The notes beneath the pieces were generated by a model that worked only from the letters and a program-made list of their open reading frames with translations, did not search any database and was not told the origin of the DNA. 64,000 nucleotides of DNA, taken from contig CALYLX010000141.1 in assembly GCA_944990035.1 (NCBI GenBank), forward strand, positions 434,001 to 498,000. The letters run 5' to 3'. Numbering within the stretch: position 1 is the stretch's first letter; every line of letters begins with the position of its first letter. Below, piece after piece: positions 12,100 to 25,559 of the stretch. Source of the stretch: Clitopilus passeckerianus (taxonomy: Eukaryota > Basidiomycota > Agaricomycetes > Agaricales > Entolomataceae). The translations under genes and the position numbers were made by a program.

Positions 12100-13127
12100 T
12101 TCTTAAGCCTGCTAATCAAACGGACGGGTGAGCACAGGAGGCGACTAAGAGCAGGAAGAAGAACATACGCAAGAGGATAAGATGCGTCTGATGTCGCAGA
12201 ATTTTGTGCGTATCATGTACTAGCGGGTTTGAGCACCAAGTAATTTGACAATGACGTCCGAGGTGGCCCATTGAAATGGCAGGATCGGGGAGAAATCCCG
12301 ATGACGTCGTCGTTGTGCCTAGCAAGAGATTTGGTTAGCTCAGAGAACCAATCGAAGCAAGGTCGAGAAAATAGAAGCAACAATAAAATTCGAGTGGGTA
12401 GCGACGATTCGTACAGCTGAGAAGAGATTGAAGTACCGGAAATTACGAGGTGGATAGAACAGACGGCAATTGAGACGGCAAGGTAGAGCAAATCTGGAAT
12501 CGAACCCACCTTGCATAAATTCCCTTCTCTTGAACTGTCGACTGTTGATTGCCCGATACCTCAATCCAGAGGCTCTCGCACCATCCAGTCTATTCCTCCA
12601 CGCCAGCCGAAATTCTTGCTCTCTTGGAATGATTTTTGCATCGATTTTGGCGGACCCCGCACTCGCACTCGCATCTGCCATCCGACCCAGAATCTTCAAG
12701 TAGGTTTTAGAGGAGTAGCCGTCGTAACGAGGTTGCATGTTTATGAGCTGAGGGCGGAGTGTTCATTGAAGAGTCGGAAGGAGACTTGAAGTGGCGAGGA
12801 AACGAGCGCAATGGCAGCCTGAATTTCTGGCGTCTGTTGTTTGGAACGAAGGCCATCACCTTCGGAAACACATACTGAGGCGACCATGGCCTTGAGTCCG
12901 ATGGTCCTTGCTCTGCCTTCGCTCTTGCTTTGCTCGCCCGAAACCCAAAACCAACGATGCGACACCACGACTTTTGAGCCTGCATTATCAAACGTCATAA
13001 AGAACGGCCGTCTCATGAAACTTTCATATACTTGACACATCTGAACGAGGCTCTGAACCACAACTTCGTCTATAACATTTTTGTCAACTCGGGTTGGCAA
13101 TGACCAGCACCAAACCCTGCTCCTCAT
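12100..13127 (-). repeat. Q-family unit, copy A2
   Basis: The minus strand carries the peptide LRSKQQTPEIQ (about 12820-12850), followed downstream by a segment homologous to 10370-11080. Equivalents are DGLRSKQQTPDIQ in 40132-40530 and PRSKQQTPEAQ in 44195-44533. All three also share NTRP/NEHS-like residues about 20 codons later. The joining exons cannot be assembled without stops. It may be a decayed multi-exon gene. Confidence 0.5.
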
Positions 13128-13533
13128 TCTCCGGTCGGAAGACTGAACTGGTCAAAAACTCTCAGGCTTAATGACGTCTGGTACAACCTATTATACGCCT
13201 CTGATAGTCTGATACTAACCGACTCATTGACACAGAACCGCTCAGCACCATAGAAGATCCAAGCAAACACATATCTGCTCGAGGAGAAACGAAAACAGGC
13301 GCCTGCTGTGTAGAACTTAGTCGAACGACCACCCGGAAAAAGTCAGGATCGTGAACGATTTACCGCCCATTGAGTCAGTCCCTTCGTACTTCTCTGCAAC
13401 GTTCTTTCACTAACGGCTGCTTCCATCTAGGAATTGCTGCATACATCGGACTATTACTGCACTGCTGTCACCCTTGATTCTTCTGGATGTCTAGGCTGCG
13501 CCGAATCACTGGGCCATACAAGTTCATTATGTC

Positions 13534-13640
13534 TGTTCCTACTATCCACGAAGGTGCGACACTTGCTTGTATAAACTCACAAGATTGATTCTGACCTAGT
13601 TCTGCACCACCAGTTCTGCAACGTACAACTTGGGTGAAGT
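13534..13640 (+). pseudogene. Counterpart of the 40870 putative gene start (decayed)
   Basis: A start-like exon encoding MSVPTIHE is followed by a gtgcga...ctag intron (about 13553-13599), matching MRSIPLLTIYE plus an intron at 40870. Sequence after the intron is strongly diverged and no long frame follows. It marks the distal edge of duplication block A. Confidence 0.3.
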
Positions 13641-14879
13641 CCTGCAAGTGGAATTGGCACAAGAGGAAAACGGGGCTGTGATTGCAAACACGACCGTATC
13701 CGATCCTCGGGCTTTTTCCTCCCCGTCTCCCAAGATCCCTCACGTGAAGACCTCGACTTCGCTCAAGCTACGACTTGCAAGTCATCTTTCCCTTTGGCTT
13801 CGGATGGCATATCCATGGTATTGCCACCAGCTCACGGAAGCTTTCATTCACGCAAACCCAATTCAGTCACTCAGCCCTAATCATTCGCCGGCTCCGACAT
13901 CAGCATCCTGCAAACAAAATTTCATGGGTGGAGATACCTCTCTCTCAAGATAGGGTTCTATACGTCCACTTCGGCAAACTTCACCTTGCGTTCGCCTGGT
14001 GTTACGGCGAGATTAACCAGGATCTCCTCGGGAACCCCAAGATCAGCGTCCTTGTCCTTCGTATGTTTCCCCTCCGAGGACCGTTTCGTCCCCTCCCGCA
14101 CCCTTCTACGGCGACGAATCGGATTTCATATCCTTCTGGCCAGAAGTTGTACAGATGGGACTTAACTTTCAACGGACAAAGGAATTCGCGTCTCCCCTTC
14201 CTTCCTGATCCCGGCTGCCGAGAGATATAGTCGCCCGAATCCCGTCACTATATCCATATCTCATACTCTTTCCCGGTCCCTTTTGCTGTTACCCATTCAC
14301 GCGATTACCCGCATGCGCCTGGTTCCTCGATTCATCGCCGCCATGGCTCCTTCGCTGCCACAACTTTCTCAAAACCTATCATCCGCTTGCAGCACCTATC
14401 AAGCTTTCGCTTCTACGACTGGCCATGCCTTCTTTATGACCCACGAGAAGTGAGCAATCGGTATTCAAGGGCCTGTCGTTCATGGGCTATCAACTACGGG
14501 AACCCTCCTGGACGTACAACGGAACGAAAATATCAATGGCAAGAAAGCGGAGCTTGGGCACGAAAACCACATACCTTGATTGAGCTTCTGAGACTGTGAC
14601 GGTACTCAAAGGAGCGTTCAATTCGGACCCAATACTTACCGCCGTCTACCCAAACTATCCAAGGTTTGGAACATGGTCGTCAATCAGCACGCAGTACGCC
14701 TCTACCCTTCTCGATTCGCGATCTGTATCCGAGAATGGTGCCTCCACGAGGATCGGTTGCCGATGAAGAGACTCGCTTGCCCATGAGGAATTGAAGGAGG
14801 AGGCCAGCGTATTGCTGTTACTTGAGAGTTGGAGCCAGGCATCGACTCAAGCGGGTTCGTGCATTTTTTTTACCTCGAG

Positions 14880-15320
14880 AGGACCTGCTGTATATCTAAT
14901 ATTCTCCGGTCAGGTATTCACGAAATTCCGACTCCTTGAATATCTCCTGTCGCCTCCACAGTGGCAAGAACAGGTCCATATGCTCGCCCATGCGCTCCTC
15001 CATACGACAGCCTTCATTCCGTTGCAGATGTTTCCTGGCACACAACGGACGGGCAACCTGGCCGGATCCAGCTGCACACCTCACAGGATCGACTCGCATC
15101 TCCACCCGAGACGGTCTCCATTCAACATTTCCGTAAAGCCAGACGATTGAGTCTACGGTTCTCTGCGCCAAAGGTGCTCACTGGCTGAATTGGAAAAGTT
15201 CCAAGCCGAATTACTGCGCTTCGCCCCATCCTCCCCTGCCGCGTGGGTGGTTATTTCCTACTTGGGTCCACGAAAGCGCAATCGCTGCGCTCGTAACCTC
15301 TTGTCCTAAGGAGTCCAAGA
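14880..15320 (+). repeat. Diverged P-family fragment
   Basis: The blocks around 15040-15090 (ggatccagctgcacacc) and 15165-15290 resemble 9550-9800 and 42690-42790 in order and spacing. The frame encoding FAPSSPAAWVVISYLGP occupies the place of the conserved WLSPFP region of other copies. Too diverged to call a gene. Confidence 0.35.
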
Positions 15321-15329
15321 ACTTATGTG

Positions 15330-16540
15330 ATCTGGTCGCTGGTGGACACTGGATTAAATTCCGACCTCGACCTTCGCGAGCAACGTTTCCCAGCGCCCCG
15401 CTAGAGTTGCGGAAACATCCCCCGTGTCACAGCAGGCCAGACCGGTGTCCGAACAACCAATGTCAATGGACAGCGAGATTTACCTCCCTCTGACCACCGG
15501 ATGTTCAGTGCGAAAGCATACGATGCAGAAACGCGTTAAAAGGCTCCTCAGCGTTCGGACATTCAGGTTGCATGCTGTATCGGGGCAGATTTCATGGACT
15601 CTGACTTGCGAAGATTCCTTGCTCTCTACGCATGATGTATGGCGGCCATATCGTCGTCCAATTTCCACATATCATATATTTATCCTCCGGTTATATCCGT
15701 TCATATAATTGTAATACCATATTGAATTACTAGCCTATTAAAATTTCGAATGAACGCAGCCCTGCAGCGAGATAGATTCCAGTTACCATGACCTTCTTGT
15801 CGACATCGTCCTAGTCATTTCCCTCACGTTTATCTGGCTGTCTTGTACCCTCGGCGGGAGAGCAACCAGATGTACCGCTACTATCAGAAAGCTTGAAAGG
15901 GTATACAATCCGAATCCCTGTGTCAGTCGCGGAGAAGACCAGCGTCTTCTGTGGGATGCAAATAAGAGTGTAGCAATGAAGGTGAGTGGGTGGTGGCGGA
16001 GAAAGACGTACGAGGAATATGACGGTGACATCTACAACTTGGCGCTCGGGAAAGCTCTATATGCTCATGCGGCTTTCGCTAATACATACCTATGGTTTAT
16101 AAGACCTAGCAAGGTCAAGGGTCAGCGGGATTTTGCGAAGTATCATGCATCACGTGTGGTACAAGAGTTAGAGGTACTTAGCTTAATCGAAGGAAAGTAG
16201 AGATGTGCCCAACTTTATCGACATATATGGTGCCCAGACTCGTGTTAAACATTCTTTCTTACTGAGCGTCACCTAAGTAGGGCCAGTAGTGGACCTCGGG
16301 TTGACGTTCGCCCCGCTTGGCAAGGAATTGGTGCAAAGTTTAGAATTGGAATTCCCGGTACCGACTGCTGCTTCAAAGCAGCGCGACACATTCCCAAAGG
16401 TGTACCAAGGTCAATTCAATTATAATACTACTCGTAAAAATAAGCAAGTATATAGTCCTTTGATGAATCGGACGTGGAAGAGCTAAGTACACATATCAAG
16501 CTGGACATAAATTCACAGCAAACTAAAGGGCCTGTACATC
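15330..16540. other. No gene recognised
   Basis: The segment holds short plus-strand ORFs (74 codons at 15976-16200 and 65 codons at 16289-16486) with no family resemblance, paralog in the window or convincing splice structure. The local sequence is more AT-rich around 15650-15760. Confidence 0.4.
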
Positions 16541-16545
16541 CGTTC

Positions 16546-18110
16546 CTACACTCGAATTTCAACCTCAATCAGTCCTTCTAGTCGCAAACCCATATCTGTA
16601 TCTCCAATTTGCACGATATAACCACGAATCCGAAAGTCCGTGGTTTGAAGCGATGAGGATAGCGTAGCTCTTGAAGCTGAGGCTGAATGAATTCCAGAAT
16701 ATTCAGATTCCGAGATACGATATGGGTGGCAGCCCAGCAGCTCGACATCCCACGCCAGGTGATCGAGCACAATGCCTGGGCAAATGGGGCCTGCTCTAAC
16801 ATCGTGAAGTTCCCAAATCAAAGCCACCAGGAAAGTCGGCTTGACAGCTGGCAGGAAGGGAGGGCGATGTGGTAAAGTTGTGAGGGGACTGCTACAGGAT
16901 TGTTGAGGCGAAACTGAATGCCTCGACCTGAACTTCGCGGTGGCCATCCTCTAGATGTGTGCAACTCTTGGCTGGGCGAAGTCGTGGCTAGCCATGGTGA
17001 ACGGTGTGTCATCTCCGTCGGTTTGGTCATTTAGCTTGACATCTCCTAGCTGTAGCACGCCTTTGACCTCCATATCCTGTCACTGTACGACACACCTACG
17101 AGCAAGATATGCTGAAAGGTGAAGGTCGACAAAGTGAGGGAGAAAGTCGGGAGCGAGTCGGTCGTCAAGCAGTATTGTCCAAACCACCAAATTTGACGGA
17201 AGAGGTGATGTATGGTCGTTGAATATCGAGCACCGAACGGCGGGTACCTCGGCGCATTCTGAGAACCACGAAACTGCCCTCAGCACTCCCCTGCTCCTGA
17301 TCAACTCGAGCGTCCTGCTCTTGCCCAAAATCAGATTCGGCTCAAGCTTCCACGCCGAGATCACGAACTCTCCAAGCCAAGCACCAGCCCTGCCAGCTCC
17401 TTTCGCCGTAGCCCCACTTGATCCAAGCCCTAGGGGATGGAGAGTTAACGCACGTCGTATTGAAACCAGGGTATTTGCGCCGTCTTGTGCACGAGAGAAG
17501 GAGCCTAAGGCAGCCTTGGAGGCGTAAATGGTGTCACATTATTCTCGTAGAGAGAAACCAGCTGGACTCTGGATGATATGTAGCGATGTTGGGACCTGGG
17601 TCATGTTCCGGGTTCCCTTCATTGACTACATCTTTGCGAACATGTCCTTCTGGGATCATCTGCCATCATCAACCGTAATGCGCTCAAGCAGCGGTCCAAA
17701 ATGGTGAGGTGGATGGATGAAGAGGGGTTGGAGGCGTTCGTGAACATAACCGTAATGTGTCCAGTGGCAGGAAGGAACTTGAGGGGAGGTGGGGTGCCTC
17801 ATCGGTGAAAGCAAGTTTCCAACAGACGGATATTGGACCTCGGTGCGTTCATCGTTGCTTCCAACGAGGATGTCGGTCGCTGTGCCGTCGAGACGGAATG
17901 TGGGCATATAGTACATCAGCGGCTGCACGATATCAAGGATGAAAGTTGGTGGTATCTCCTTCAGCGTTTCGCGCCTCTGAATCTGTAGAACGAGCATCGG
18001 TAAGAAGGACGTTCCAAGGGTGCAGTATTTTGAGATGAATCATACCTTATGTTTATCTCGAGATAAACGAAACCTTCCAGCATCAGATCCACTCTTGAAG
18101 CTCCTGCATC
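16546..18110 (-). CDS. Possible multi-exon gene of unknown function (weak)
   Basis: Three minus-strand open segments are more protein-like than their surroundings: 16546-16947 (133 codons), 17080-17364 and 17656-17997. A plausible intron (gtatgattc...ttctacag, about 17983-18045) would fuse an upstream exon ending RLSRDKHK in frame to IQRRETLKEIPPTF. I could not connect all segments in one frame and recognise no domain. It is unclear whether this is a gene, a relic or chance. Coordinates are outer limits only. Confidence 0.22.
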
Positions 18111-19100
18111 CGTCGAACCTGCTCCTCCTCTTGTTCTATTCAGGAGGATACGGCGAGATAAGCATCCATATTGGCTATACGGCACCTCCCTCAGCTTTAA
18201 TCTTCGTCTACCCAGCCCTACGCAGCAATGCTCGCAGTCACGATTTGATACTCCACTCCATAACTGATGGAGGGTAGACGATTTTCGGATATCGTTGCGC
18301 ATTCGTCTACAGGATGATGGAAGCCAGCTTAAAGATGTCCAAGACGCGCCATTCGCGGACGCCACTGGGCAGGTGGGAGATGAGAGAAGACGCCAGCACT
18401 TCTTCTCTCCTGTTTCGTCCTATTGACGCCAGAGCAAGCAGTCTTCTATGCTCGATCTTCATAAAAGATTGTGTGGGAGCTCGGTCGCAGTGGAGAGGTT
18501 TTGAAGTGTGCCGGGACGAAGGGGTCGGTCGTGAGTGTAAAGGCCGGGGAAGTAGGGAGTACAGGGGTGGAGGCTCCTGGTCGAAGCCAAAATTGGATTG
18601 GCAATTTGAAAAGAGTCAAGGGCCGAGGTATGGACATTGGGTGCGTCGGTGACGATGGGGCATGTTTTTAGGTACGGAAGGATGGATGGTTGAAGATGGC
18701 AGGATCTGTGGTCTGCTTCCGTCTTTATACACCGAGCTAAACGGCATTTGAGGAGGGGGAGCGAGGACATGTATCGTAAGGGCAGAGGATACGAAGATGT
18801 CAGGGGAAGTGGATATTGAACTTTCAAATTTCAGCCGGTGATCGTAGCAGCTTGATCCTTTTGCCTCCTCAAGTCGTCATTTGAATTTCTACCTCCACTT
18901 GTGGGCCTCAGCGCCAGCCGTAGCGTGTTCCAGCTTCATTGTGTGGGAGGCACTGGGTGTAAAGAGGGAGGGTGGAAGAAGCACCTTTCGCTTAGGCATA
19001 AACACCAGTACAGGCTAGCGTGGTCTGGACGGGCCATAGGCACAAGAGAGTGAATCTGCTGAATTTGGTGAGGAGACGCTGATAAAAGGAAAAGGCCAAG

Positions 19101-19283
19101 TCAAACTGACTCCATGGACAAAGATTCTTGGTTAAGCCGTGCTTTCGTGATGCAGTAGCTTTCGATCCAGGCACAGGTGGTCGAAACTGACTTGAAGTCG
19201 ATGAAGGATTCACTTGCAAACTTGAAGATCGGGAGAGTAAGAGAAATGGCATCGTGTGAGCCGCCTTCTGTTTTCGGACTCAT
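19101..19283 (-). CDS. Possible first exon, unknown function (weak)
   Basis: A minus-strand ATG opens a frame reading MSPKTEGGSHDAISLTLPIF, with a candidate donor (gtcagt) after about 30 codons. It could be an upstream exon for the minus-strand segments at 16.5-18.1 kb, but the intervening sequence has no clear exon. It faintly resembles the start of fungal arrestin-like proteins, and I would not rely on that. Confidence 0.15.
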   Translation of the reverse strand: MSPKTEGGSHDAISLTLPIFKFASESFIDFKSVSTTCAWIESYCITKARLNQESLSMESV

Positions 19284-19779
19284 CGAGGCCTACAGCCTTC
19301 GGAATAAACAGGACAAAACACGTTTCCAGCTCGATCGCAGAGCTGGTTGCTCAGAAACTTTTCTCTGACAAAGGGCAAACCACCTGCCCTAAATCACAAT
19401 CCCACACTCTCCTTCGTCGTTCTCACTTCCTCCAGAGCTTGAGTACATATCAATGACACCATGACGCATTCCCAGCAGGCGATACTCAAAACCATGGGCA
19501 ACAAGTGCCGCATAAGGCCTAAGGGCTGAACAAGCTTGATGAAGAACTATTCGTCCATCCCACCATGTTGTCGAATTCCGCCTACGAAAAGTGGCCAGCC
19601 AACATTCGTTTCTCCAGCCCTACAAGATCTCCATTCAGAGCTTGCAGTACGCTTGAATGTGTAGCTTAGGCACCGTCACGGTCTCTTTCCCGGCTACTCT
19701 CTCTCATCCCTCTGCTAGTGCAAACGATCATCCATCGTCCCGTTTGCTGCTGAAGCACACCTTCCTCCTGGCTTCCCTG

Positions 19780-21900
19780 GACTTAGCGCAGGCAGGAAAC
19801 ACGGGCCAAACATCTCATCCTTCTGTCTGTTCTCAGCAGACATGGGCGGGCAGATGAGTGCTACCAATATATATGAAGGCAGCGAACCGGTGTTTGGAAA
19901 CGCCAGAATCGATGAGCATATTGGGACCTCATAGGTACTTCCTCATATTTCATGGCGGGAAAACGAGCTTCAATTTAATTGGCTTTTTAGCTGTTGATCA
20001 CTACATGGGAACGGGAAGACATCTACGACATCCGCCCCCTCAACCCCAACGCGACCAATAATACGAGCACTTCTGTTCCCTGCTCCTACCTACCGGCCTC
20101 GTCGAACGACTTCCCGGACATATTTACCTTCTCAGGTCAGGAGACGTACGCGTTAGCACCTGGCTTCAACCTCTCGCATTCCTCAGTCACATTCAATACA
20201 CCCGTCACAACATGAGCGGCTTATGCTCATGCTTCGGGACATGCGCCGAAATAGAACCCATAATCGTTGTTAGCATGCACTATGGCTGCCAGCTCGCATG
20301 TTACCGGAATTAGCATGCTGTCGACCAGATTTGCTACATCCGTGTTCCCATCCCCGATGCGCTCCAGCTCCCACTTCACCTGTCCCCCAATCTTTCCCCT
20401 TTGCCGCACCAACAACCCTTGCCTGGCCCGGCATGCATACCTCCACCTTAGGATTTACGCAGTCGATTCCAGTCCACATCGTCCCAAAGCAAGTTATGGT
20501 CTACCATGGGGACTATTCATCCAGCGTTCAAGGCCTACAACGAGCTGGCTTATGCAGAAGAGCAACTGAAGTTCCCAGCATCACACCCCGAGCTGTCACA
20601 GCCCAAGCAGCGCCTGTCAATTTCACTGCCCATCCTCCGCCAAATTCTCAAGCGGCAGCCGGCTGTCAGTCATTTTGCACCTTATTCGTGCAGTCAACTT
20701 CATGAAAACTGCAAGTACAATCTATCGTACTGTCCACTTCTCGAAGCGTTTCCAAGGACCCTATATCCTCCTACCGTGTGCGAGCCGCCACCCGCCAGGG
20801 TTTCTCTACGTTCTGCTGGCCTCTCGTTGACAGCTGGTGAACGTGCCGTAAGCGAGAAACACAGGCGAAAACTTCATAGTCTTCTGATGTTCCCAGCGCA
20901 TAGGCATAGGCATACCTAGCCCAACATCGTTTTTATGAAGGATGCGGTTCTTGAAGCAAGGCTCAAATTCACCAAGTACTCAAGAGGGAGGAGGGATGAA
21001 TTGAAGCGAGTTTGAGAGTCGGACGTCTATTATTGGCGTCTATGCATGCTAGAAAAGGTAATTCCAATTTTTCAAAGAAAAATATCCAAACATCTAACGT
21101 TCCCTCTCTAGGCCTTTAACGACACAGAAACTCCAGGACTCTATCCTATCCCAATGCTGCCGGAGCCGTGGCTCCCGTTGTCGCTCCCCTAGCCTGAGCC
21201 CTGCACGCGATAGAGCCCTAACGAGCTAAATGGCCGTACCGAGAACACGTCTGGTTTGACTTGAAGAAGCACCATATCCTTGGCTTCATGCGTTTGCAAC
21301 TGCGGGCATACTCTACACGGCTACCCTTCGCATCAAGACCCGTTTCACGGTCGATGCAACGCATTTCCTGCATCGTTGTCCGCCTTAAGGATCCCACTGT
21401 CTCGCTGCGGTCCGGGATGCTTGCAAGCATACGGCGCTGTTGGCGGTTGAGACACGTTGATTCCTCCCGTTTTGGCGGAATAGTAGACCGTCATAGTCAA
21501 TATCAGCCTTAGGGGGTCGCCACTTCGCCGCCGCCAGTGCCTTATCGGAGTTCAGATTGCCTTCGAGTTCGAGGGCCCAAGGCTCGGGTGATGCAAGGGG
21601 CAGTTGGCTTTTCTGCTGAAACTGTGCGGGCAGAATGTACCTACCATATATCTTTGGACATTCTTCGTTTACGTTCCGTGTCTGCACCCATTTACTTCCG
21701 CATTGTTATTGTTTTATCGAACCTATAAACTTCATTCTTCTTGCTACTTCATATCTATGGTCTATTCCTTGCCTCCTATAGATACCGCGGTTCATTCATT
21801 GCTTCCTTTGGATACCACTGGTGATACTCATACCGCTATTTGCTACTTACAGGAACCCTCTACGTATAGAGCACAATATTTATCTGGCCTGGCACGATAG
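19780..21900. repeat. T-family direct repeat, copy 1
   Basis: The segment is matched in order by 22900-25270. Matching blocks include 'cgccagaatcgatgagcatattggga' (19910) with its partner at 23070, 'gcacctggcttcaac' (20155) with its partner at 23308, and 'tgtacctaccatatatctt' (21637) with its partner at 25016. Copies are diverged and no shared long ORF survives. Confidence 0.45.
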
Positions 21901-22169
21901 AACACTCTTGCAGCCTTTACTCGCTGACTTTCCCCTAACCCCAGGAGTCCGTCGTTAACACCCCGTTAACCCTGGCGTCCTTCCCTTGGAACGAAGGCAA
22001 CATACTCCTGGAGTCAATGACAGCCTTGACCCCAGAGGGACGTACTCTCAAATGCTGGCTACGCTATTTGCAGGAACACGTTTGGAAAAAGTCATCGGGT
22101 ATGTAATTTATCTCAAGAACACACGAACAGATATCTTATGAAGACTACTTTCTCTTATAGACTAGGATA

Positions 22170-22830
22170 GAATATGCTTATCGTTTGTACAGCTATCACA
22201 AGGAGCTCGGATTACACCTCGAGTCGACTCCGAAGTCGTCCTAGACCAGAAGGTGCTGGTGACTTAGGAATTCTGAAAAGCTGCGTTTGCGCCGTTCTAT
22301 GGGGTATGTATCCCTCTGATGCTCTGAATGTCGATAAGAGCCTAATCATCAGAATGGTCAGGTTGGTATCGACCTCATTGCAGGCGAGCAATCAAGGCTC
22401 TGCTTCGCATCAGAGTTCTCCAACGCTGGGTTGGAATCAGGACTACCATAGTTCTCGAATACGAACGATACCTCAGCAGTACTCTCTCCCGGCAATTGGG
22501 CCTTGATATCTCCAAACGAAGCCAAGAATACTCCCGAAGAGCGTTCGCTACGCGGCCTGAAGGTTGTCCACAATATAGGAGGCACGGTCCGCCGAGTAGG
22601 TTCCATCTGCTTCGTTCGCAGTGTCAATACTGATGACTGCGATTTTCTGTAGCCGGTTCCATCCAACCCGCGGGCTCACCCTTCTTATGACGAGACAAGC
22701 GTACTGTCAAACTCGCTGGGTTCCAGGAAGTTCAACCTGGTCTTTCCGTTCTCGTCAAGGCAAGGAACTTGTATGTCCCAAATCCACAGTACCTTGCTCG
22801 CAAGACACGTTATACAAGAATGTTCAACAA
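22170..22830. repeat. R-family degenerate repeat, diverged copy R5
   Basis: Order-conserved similarity with 25560-26200 includes 'gtaggttccatctgcttcgtt' and the 'caatactgatgac' block. A plus-strand frame with LEYERYLSSTLSRQLGLDI runs through 22370-22625. The equivalent block at 25800 is frameshifted. Probably the same decayed gene family as R1-R4. Confidence 0.4.
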
Positions 22831-22899
22831 GCCAAGTTGTTGCTGCCGTTAGTTGCTGCCAGTGTAGCCAACTGTCGATCACCGCATCTGCCAAACAGG

Positions 22900-25270
22900 A
22901 CCTTCCTCCTCGCCTACCGTGAACTCTATCACAGGCAGGAAACATGACCTGAACTTCTCATCGTTTTGCCTGCTCTCAGCAGAGACGCACAGGCCGACGA
23001 GTGCCAACACACCACTACGGGAACGTATAGCCCAAGTTTGCGTGTGGCAGCACACTGCTGTATAGAACACCAGAATCGACGGGCATATTGGGATCTTGTG
23101 GGTAATTTCTTCATGCAGACGACGATTTTGAATCTAATCCCGCCTTTTAGCACCACCTTTCCGGAAAATAACCACCGCATCTACCCCTTCAACCAGAGCA
23201 AGAACATGAGCACCTACTTATGCCATTAACGCCGACCTCCATCTCCGGTTTGTGATGGACGACTTCCATGGCACATTTCCCTTATATGTCGGGGAGCGTG
23301 CTGCACCAGCGCCTGGCTTCAACGCTCATGCTTTCCCCGGACCTACCTGCTCATCAGCGCATGAATGGCACTGGGATAGGCTCCTGGCCCGCCTTCAAGA
23401 CATCTGCCGAAGTCTCCCCCATAATCATCTTCACCTTGCTCCACGACTGCCCTCTGCGTTTACCACGCGCTCAGCCACCCTACCCTTCGTCCTAGGAGCT
23501 TTATACCCCAGTGGGTCCCAAATAGTGGGCCTAGCAGACGTTGGTCCTTTTGCTTAGCGATCATCCTGTCAAGCCAATGTGCATCCGTTCACATTGAAAG
23601 TCCACAGCCTCAGCCCTTCCTCGAAGTTCATTGCAACTGAGCTCCGGGGTGACATACGACTTATCGTTCGTACCTCTGTACCCAAATACAGATGGACCCT
23701 ACTACCTATATTCCGTGTTGGAGTGTACATGTCGATATTTGCCATTACATACAACTCGCAGCCGTTCACTTTCGCTCATATCCATCACTACCTTTACCAG
23801 GGTGTTACTGTCCTTCTAGTTCACATACTAAGCTGCTATTATCTTAACAATGTATATGAAGTGGATGAATGCAAAATTTAAATCTACCACCGAAGAACAT
23901 GGATGAGTCCAAGGAGGCGATGTGTGACAGGTGAGGTCACACCGTTTGCTTTCTCCCAAGTTCCAACTCCTGATGAAGGGCGATGGAAAACGACAGAGTA
24001 GGGCGAACATTAGGCCAACTCGACCCCATATTGGTGGGTTCCCAACCAGGCGCTATATGCCGACTCCGGCCTCCTTGAATCCGAATCAACACTTGAAAAT
24101 GTGAAATCTTTCTCAGCAGCAAATCGTCCTCGGTCTTCTTCTGGTTCTGCACACCAACCAACCCTCTACGCACCACATTCGAGCTATCCAGTACTTCAAG
24201 CGCCTCGCAAACGAACAAGTCAACAAGTCAGCAAGCCAGCAAGTCAACAAGTCTTCTTACGGCACGGTCACGGACTCCTCCCTAACCTCCTGCAAGTAAA
24301 CGCCAACAGGTGAAGCAACAATTGGTGCTTTTTTTGAAGGACTTATCTCGAGCACGGAGGTTGAAGTCCTCAGAGTGTCTGAGATGGAGATGAGAGCGAG
24401 GAAGGATGAATAGAGAGATGTTGACAGGCGTCAAAAGGCGGACGGTTGTCTTTTGCACCTTTGCACCTGAACCTCAGGGCTTTACAAGTCAAGGTATTCC
24501 GTTTATTTTGCGCGAGAAATGTATAGATGTCTAACTTTCTTCTCCCAGACGTTGGATGAAGTACTGGAACCCTCGGACTTCATGCCATCCCAGTGGTAAC
24601 AGAGTAATCACCCCTGTCAACAGTGTGTCTCCCATTGCCCAAAACCCAAGCATTTGACAGAGCCCTGGAGACGCCTATACCGAATCACTCGAATATGCTC
24701 CACACCCTTGGACTCGTGAGGCAAATACATGGCGACACTTTCCCCGAATCGTTGTTGGCTGAAGATACCAGTCACCTCCTTGCAGCTAGGGATCTTCACA
24801 AGCATACGCCATTTTTTTTTTATCTTCGAGACACCGTTGTCGTCGATGTTCCCCGATTCGCCAAAATACGACGCCCTTGTGGTCACCATGGGCCCTATGC
24901 TCTCATGACCTGATCACCTCCGTTGACCCAATTTCAACGTTTAGGTTGGCTTCAAGCTCGAGGGTCCTTCTCACACTACGATCATTTCCCTGCTGGAAAT
25001 AATTTCCCAGCATATTGTACCTACCATACATCTTCGGACTTTCTTTACTTGAATTGTGCATCTGCAAACCGTACATATCCATGTTGACGTTGAATTCTGG
25101 TACCTACATATTCTACTTTTCCCGTTACTTCACCCACACTACGGTCTATTTCCCGCTTCACATACACACCGCAAGTCAGGAGCCGTATCGTTACTTACAG
25201 AGTCTCAAACACGTACAGAGTCCATTACATTTACATACATAGCACTACAACCCCGAAGCATCCACTGCTG
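22900..25270. repeat. T-family direct repeat, copy 2
   Basis: This is the partner of 19780-21900, about 3.2 kb downstream in the same orientation. It includes a small simple-sequence tract at 24214-24253 built on the 8-mer aacaagtc. No gene is called. Confidence 0.45.
24214..24253 (+). repeat. 8-bp tandem repeat (aacaagtc)
   Basis: Five imperfect copies of an 8-bp unit lie in tandem, two of them with a gcaag variant. A minor simple repeat inside T-family copy 2. Confidence 0.8.
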
Positions 25271-25559
25271 ACTATTTTCTAGCCTCCGGTAGTCTGCTGT
25301 TTCGCTGTCACCTTCCGGCGCTCTTTATTTGGAAAGGAAAGGACTGGCTTCTGGAGCCAACGACGACCCCAACGGACGCTGCTCCTTATCCACATCTGCT
25401 TTGAGCCCAGGAATTTGCTTCTCAATGGCCGACTGTCGCTGCCCGCTGAAACGAGTGTCTCAGCGAGTCATCAGGTATGCATTCATCTCAAGGAAATACG
25501 AAACGCCGGCTCATGAAAGACTATTATCCTTTACACCCAGAAATTCCCAACCGCTTGAA

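Noticed and set aside
12488..12570. tRNA-like B box on the minus strand (ggttcgattcc), recurring in changed form near 10917, 38255, 39915 and 43998
   Set aside because: No T-arm pairing or A box at the right distance, no cloverleaf, and homology extends far beyond tRNA length. It belongs to the Q-family repeat.
16546..19283. Arrestin-like gene on the minus strand
   Set aside because: Only a faint resemblance in a start-like exon and isolated segments. The exons could not be joined, so it is kept only as low-confidence unknown segments.
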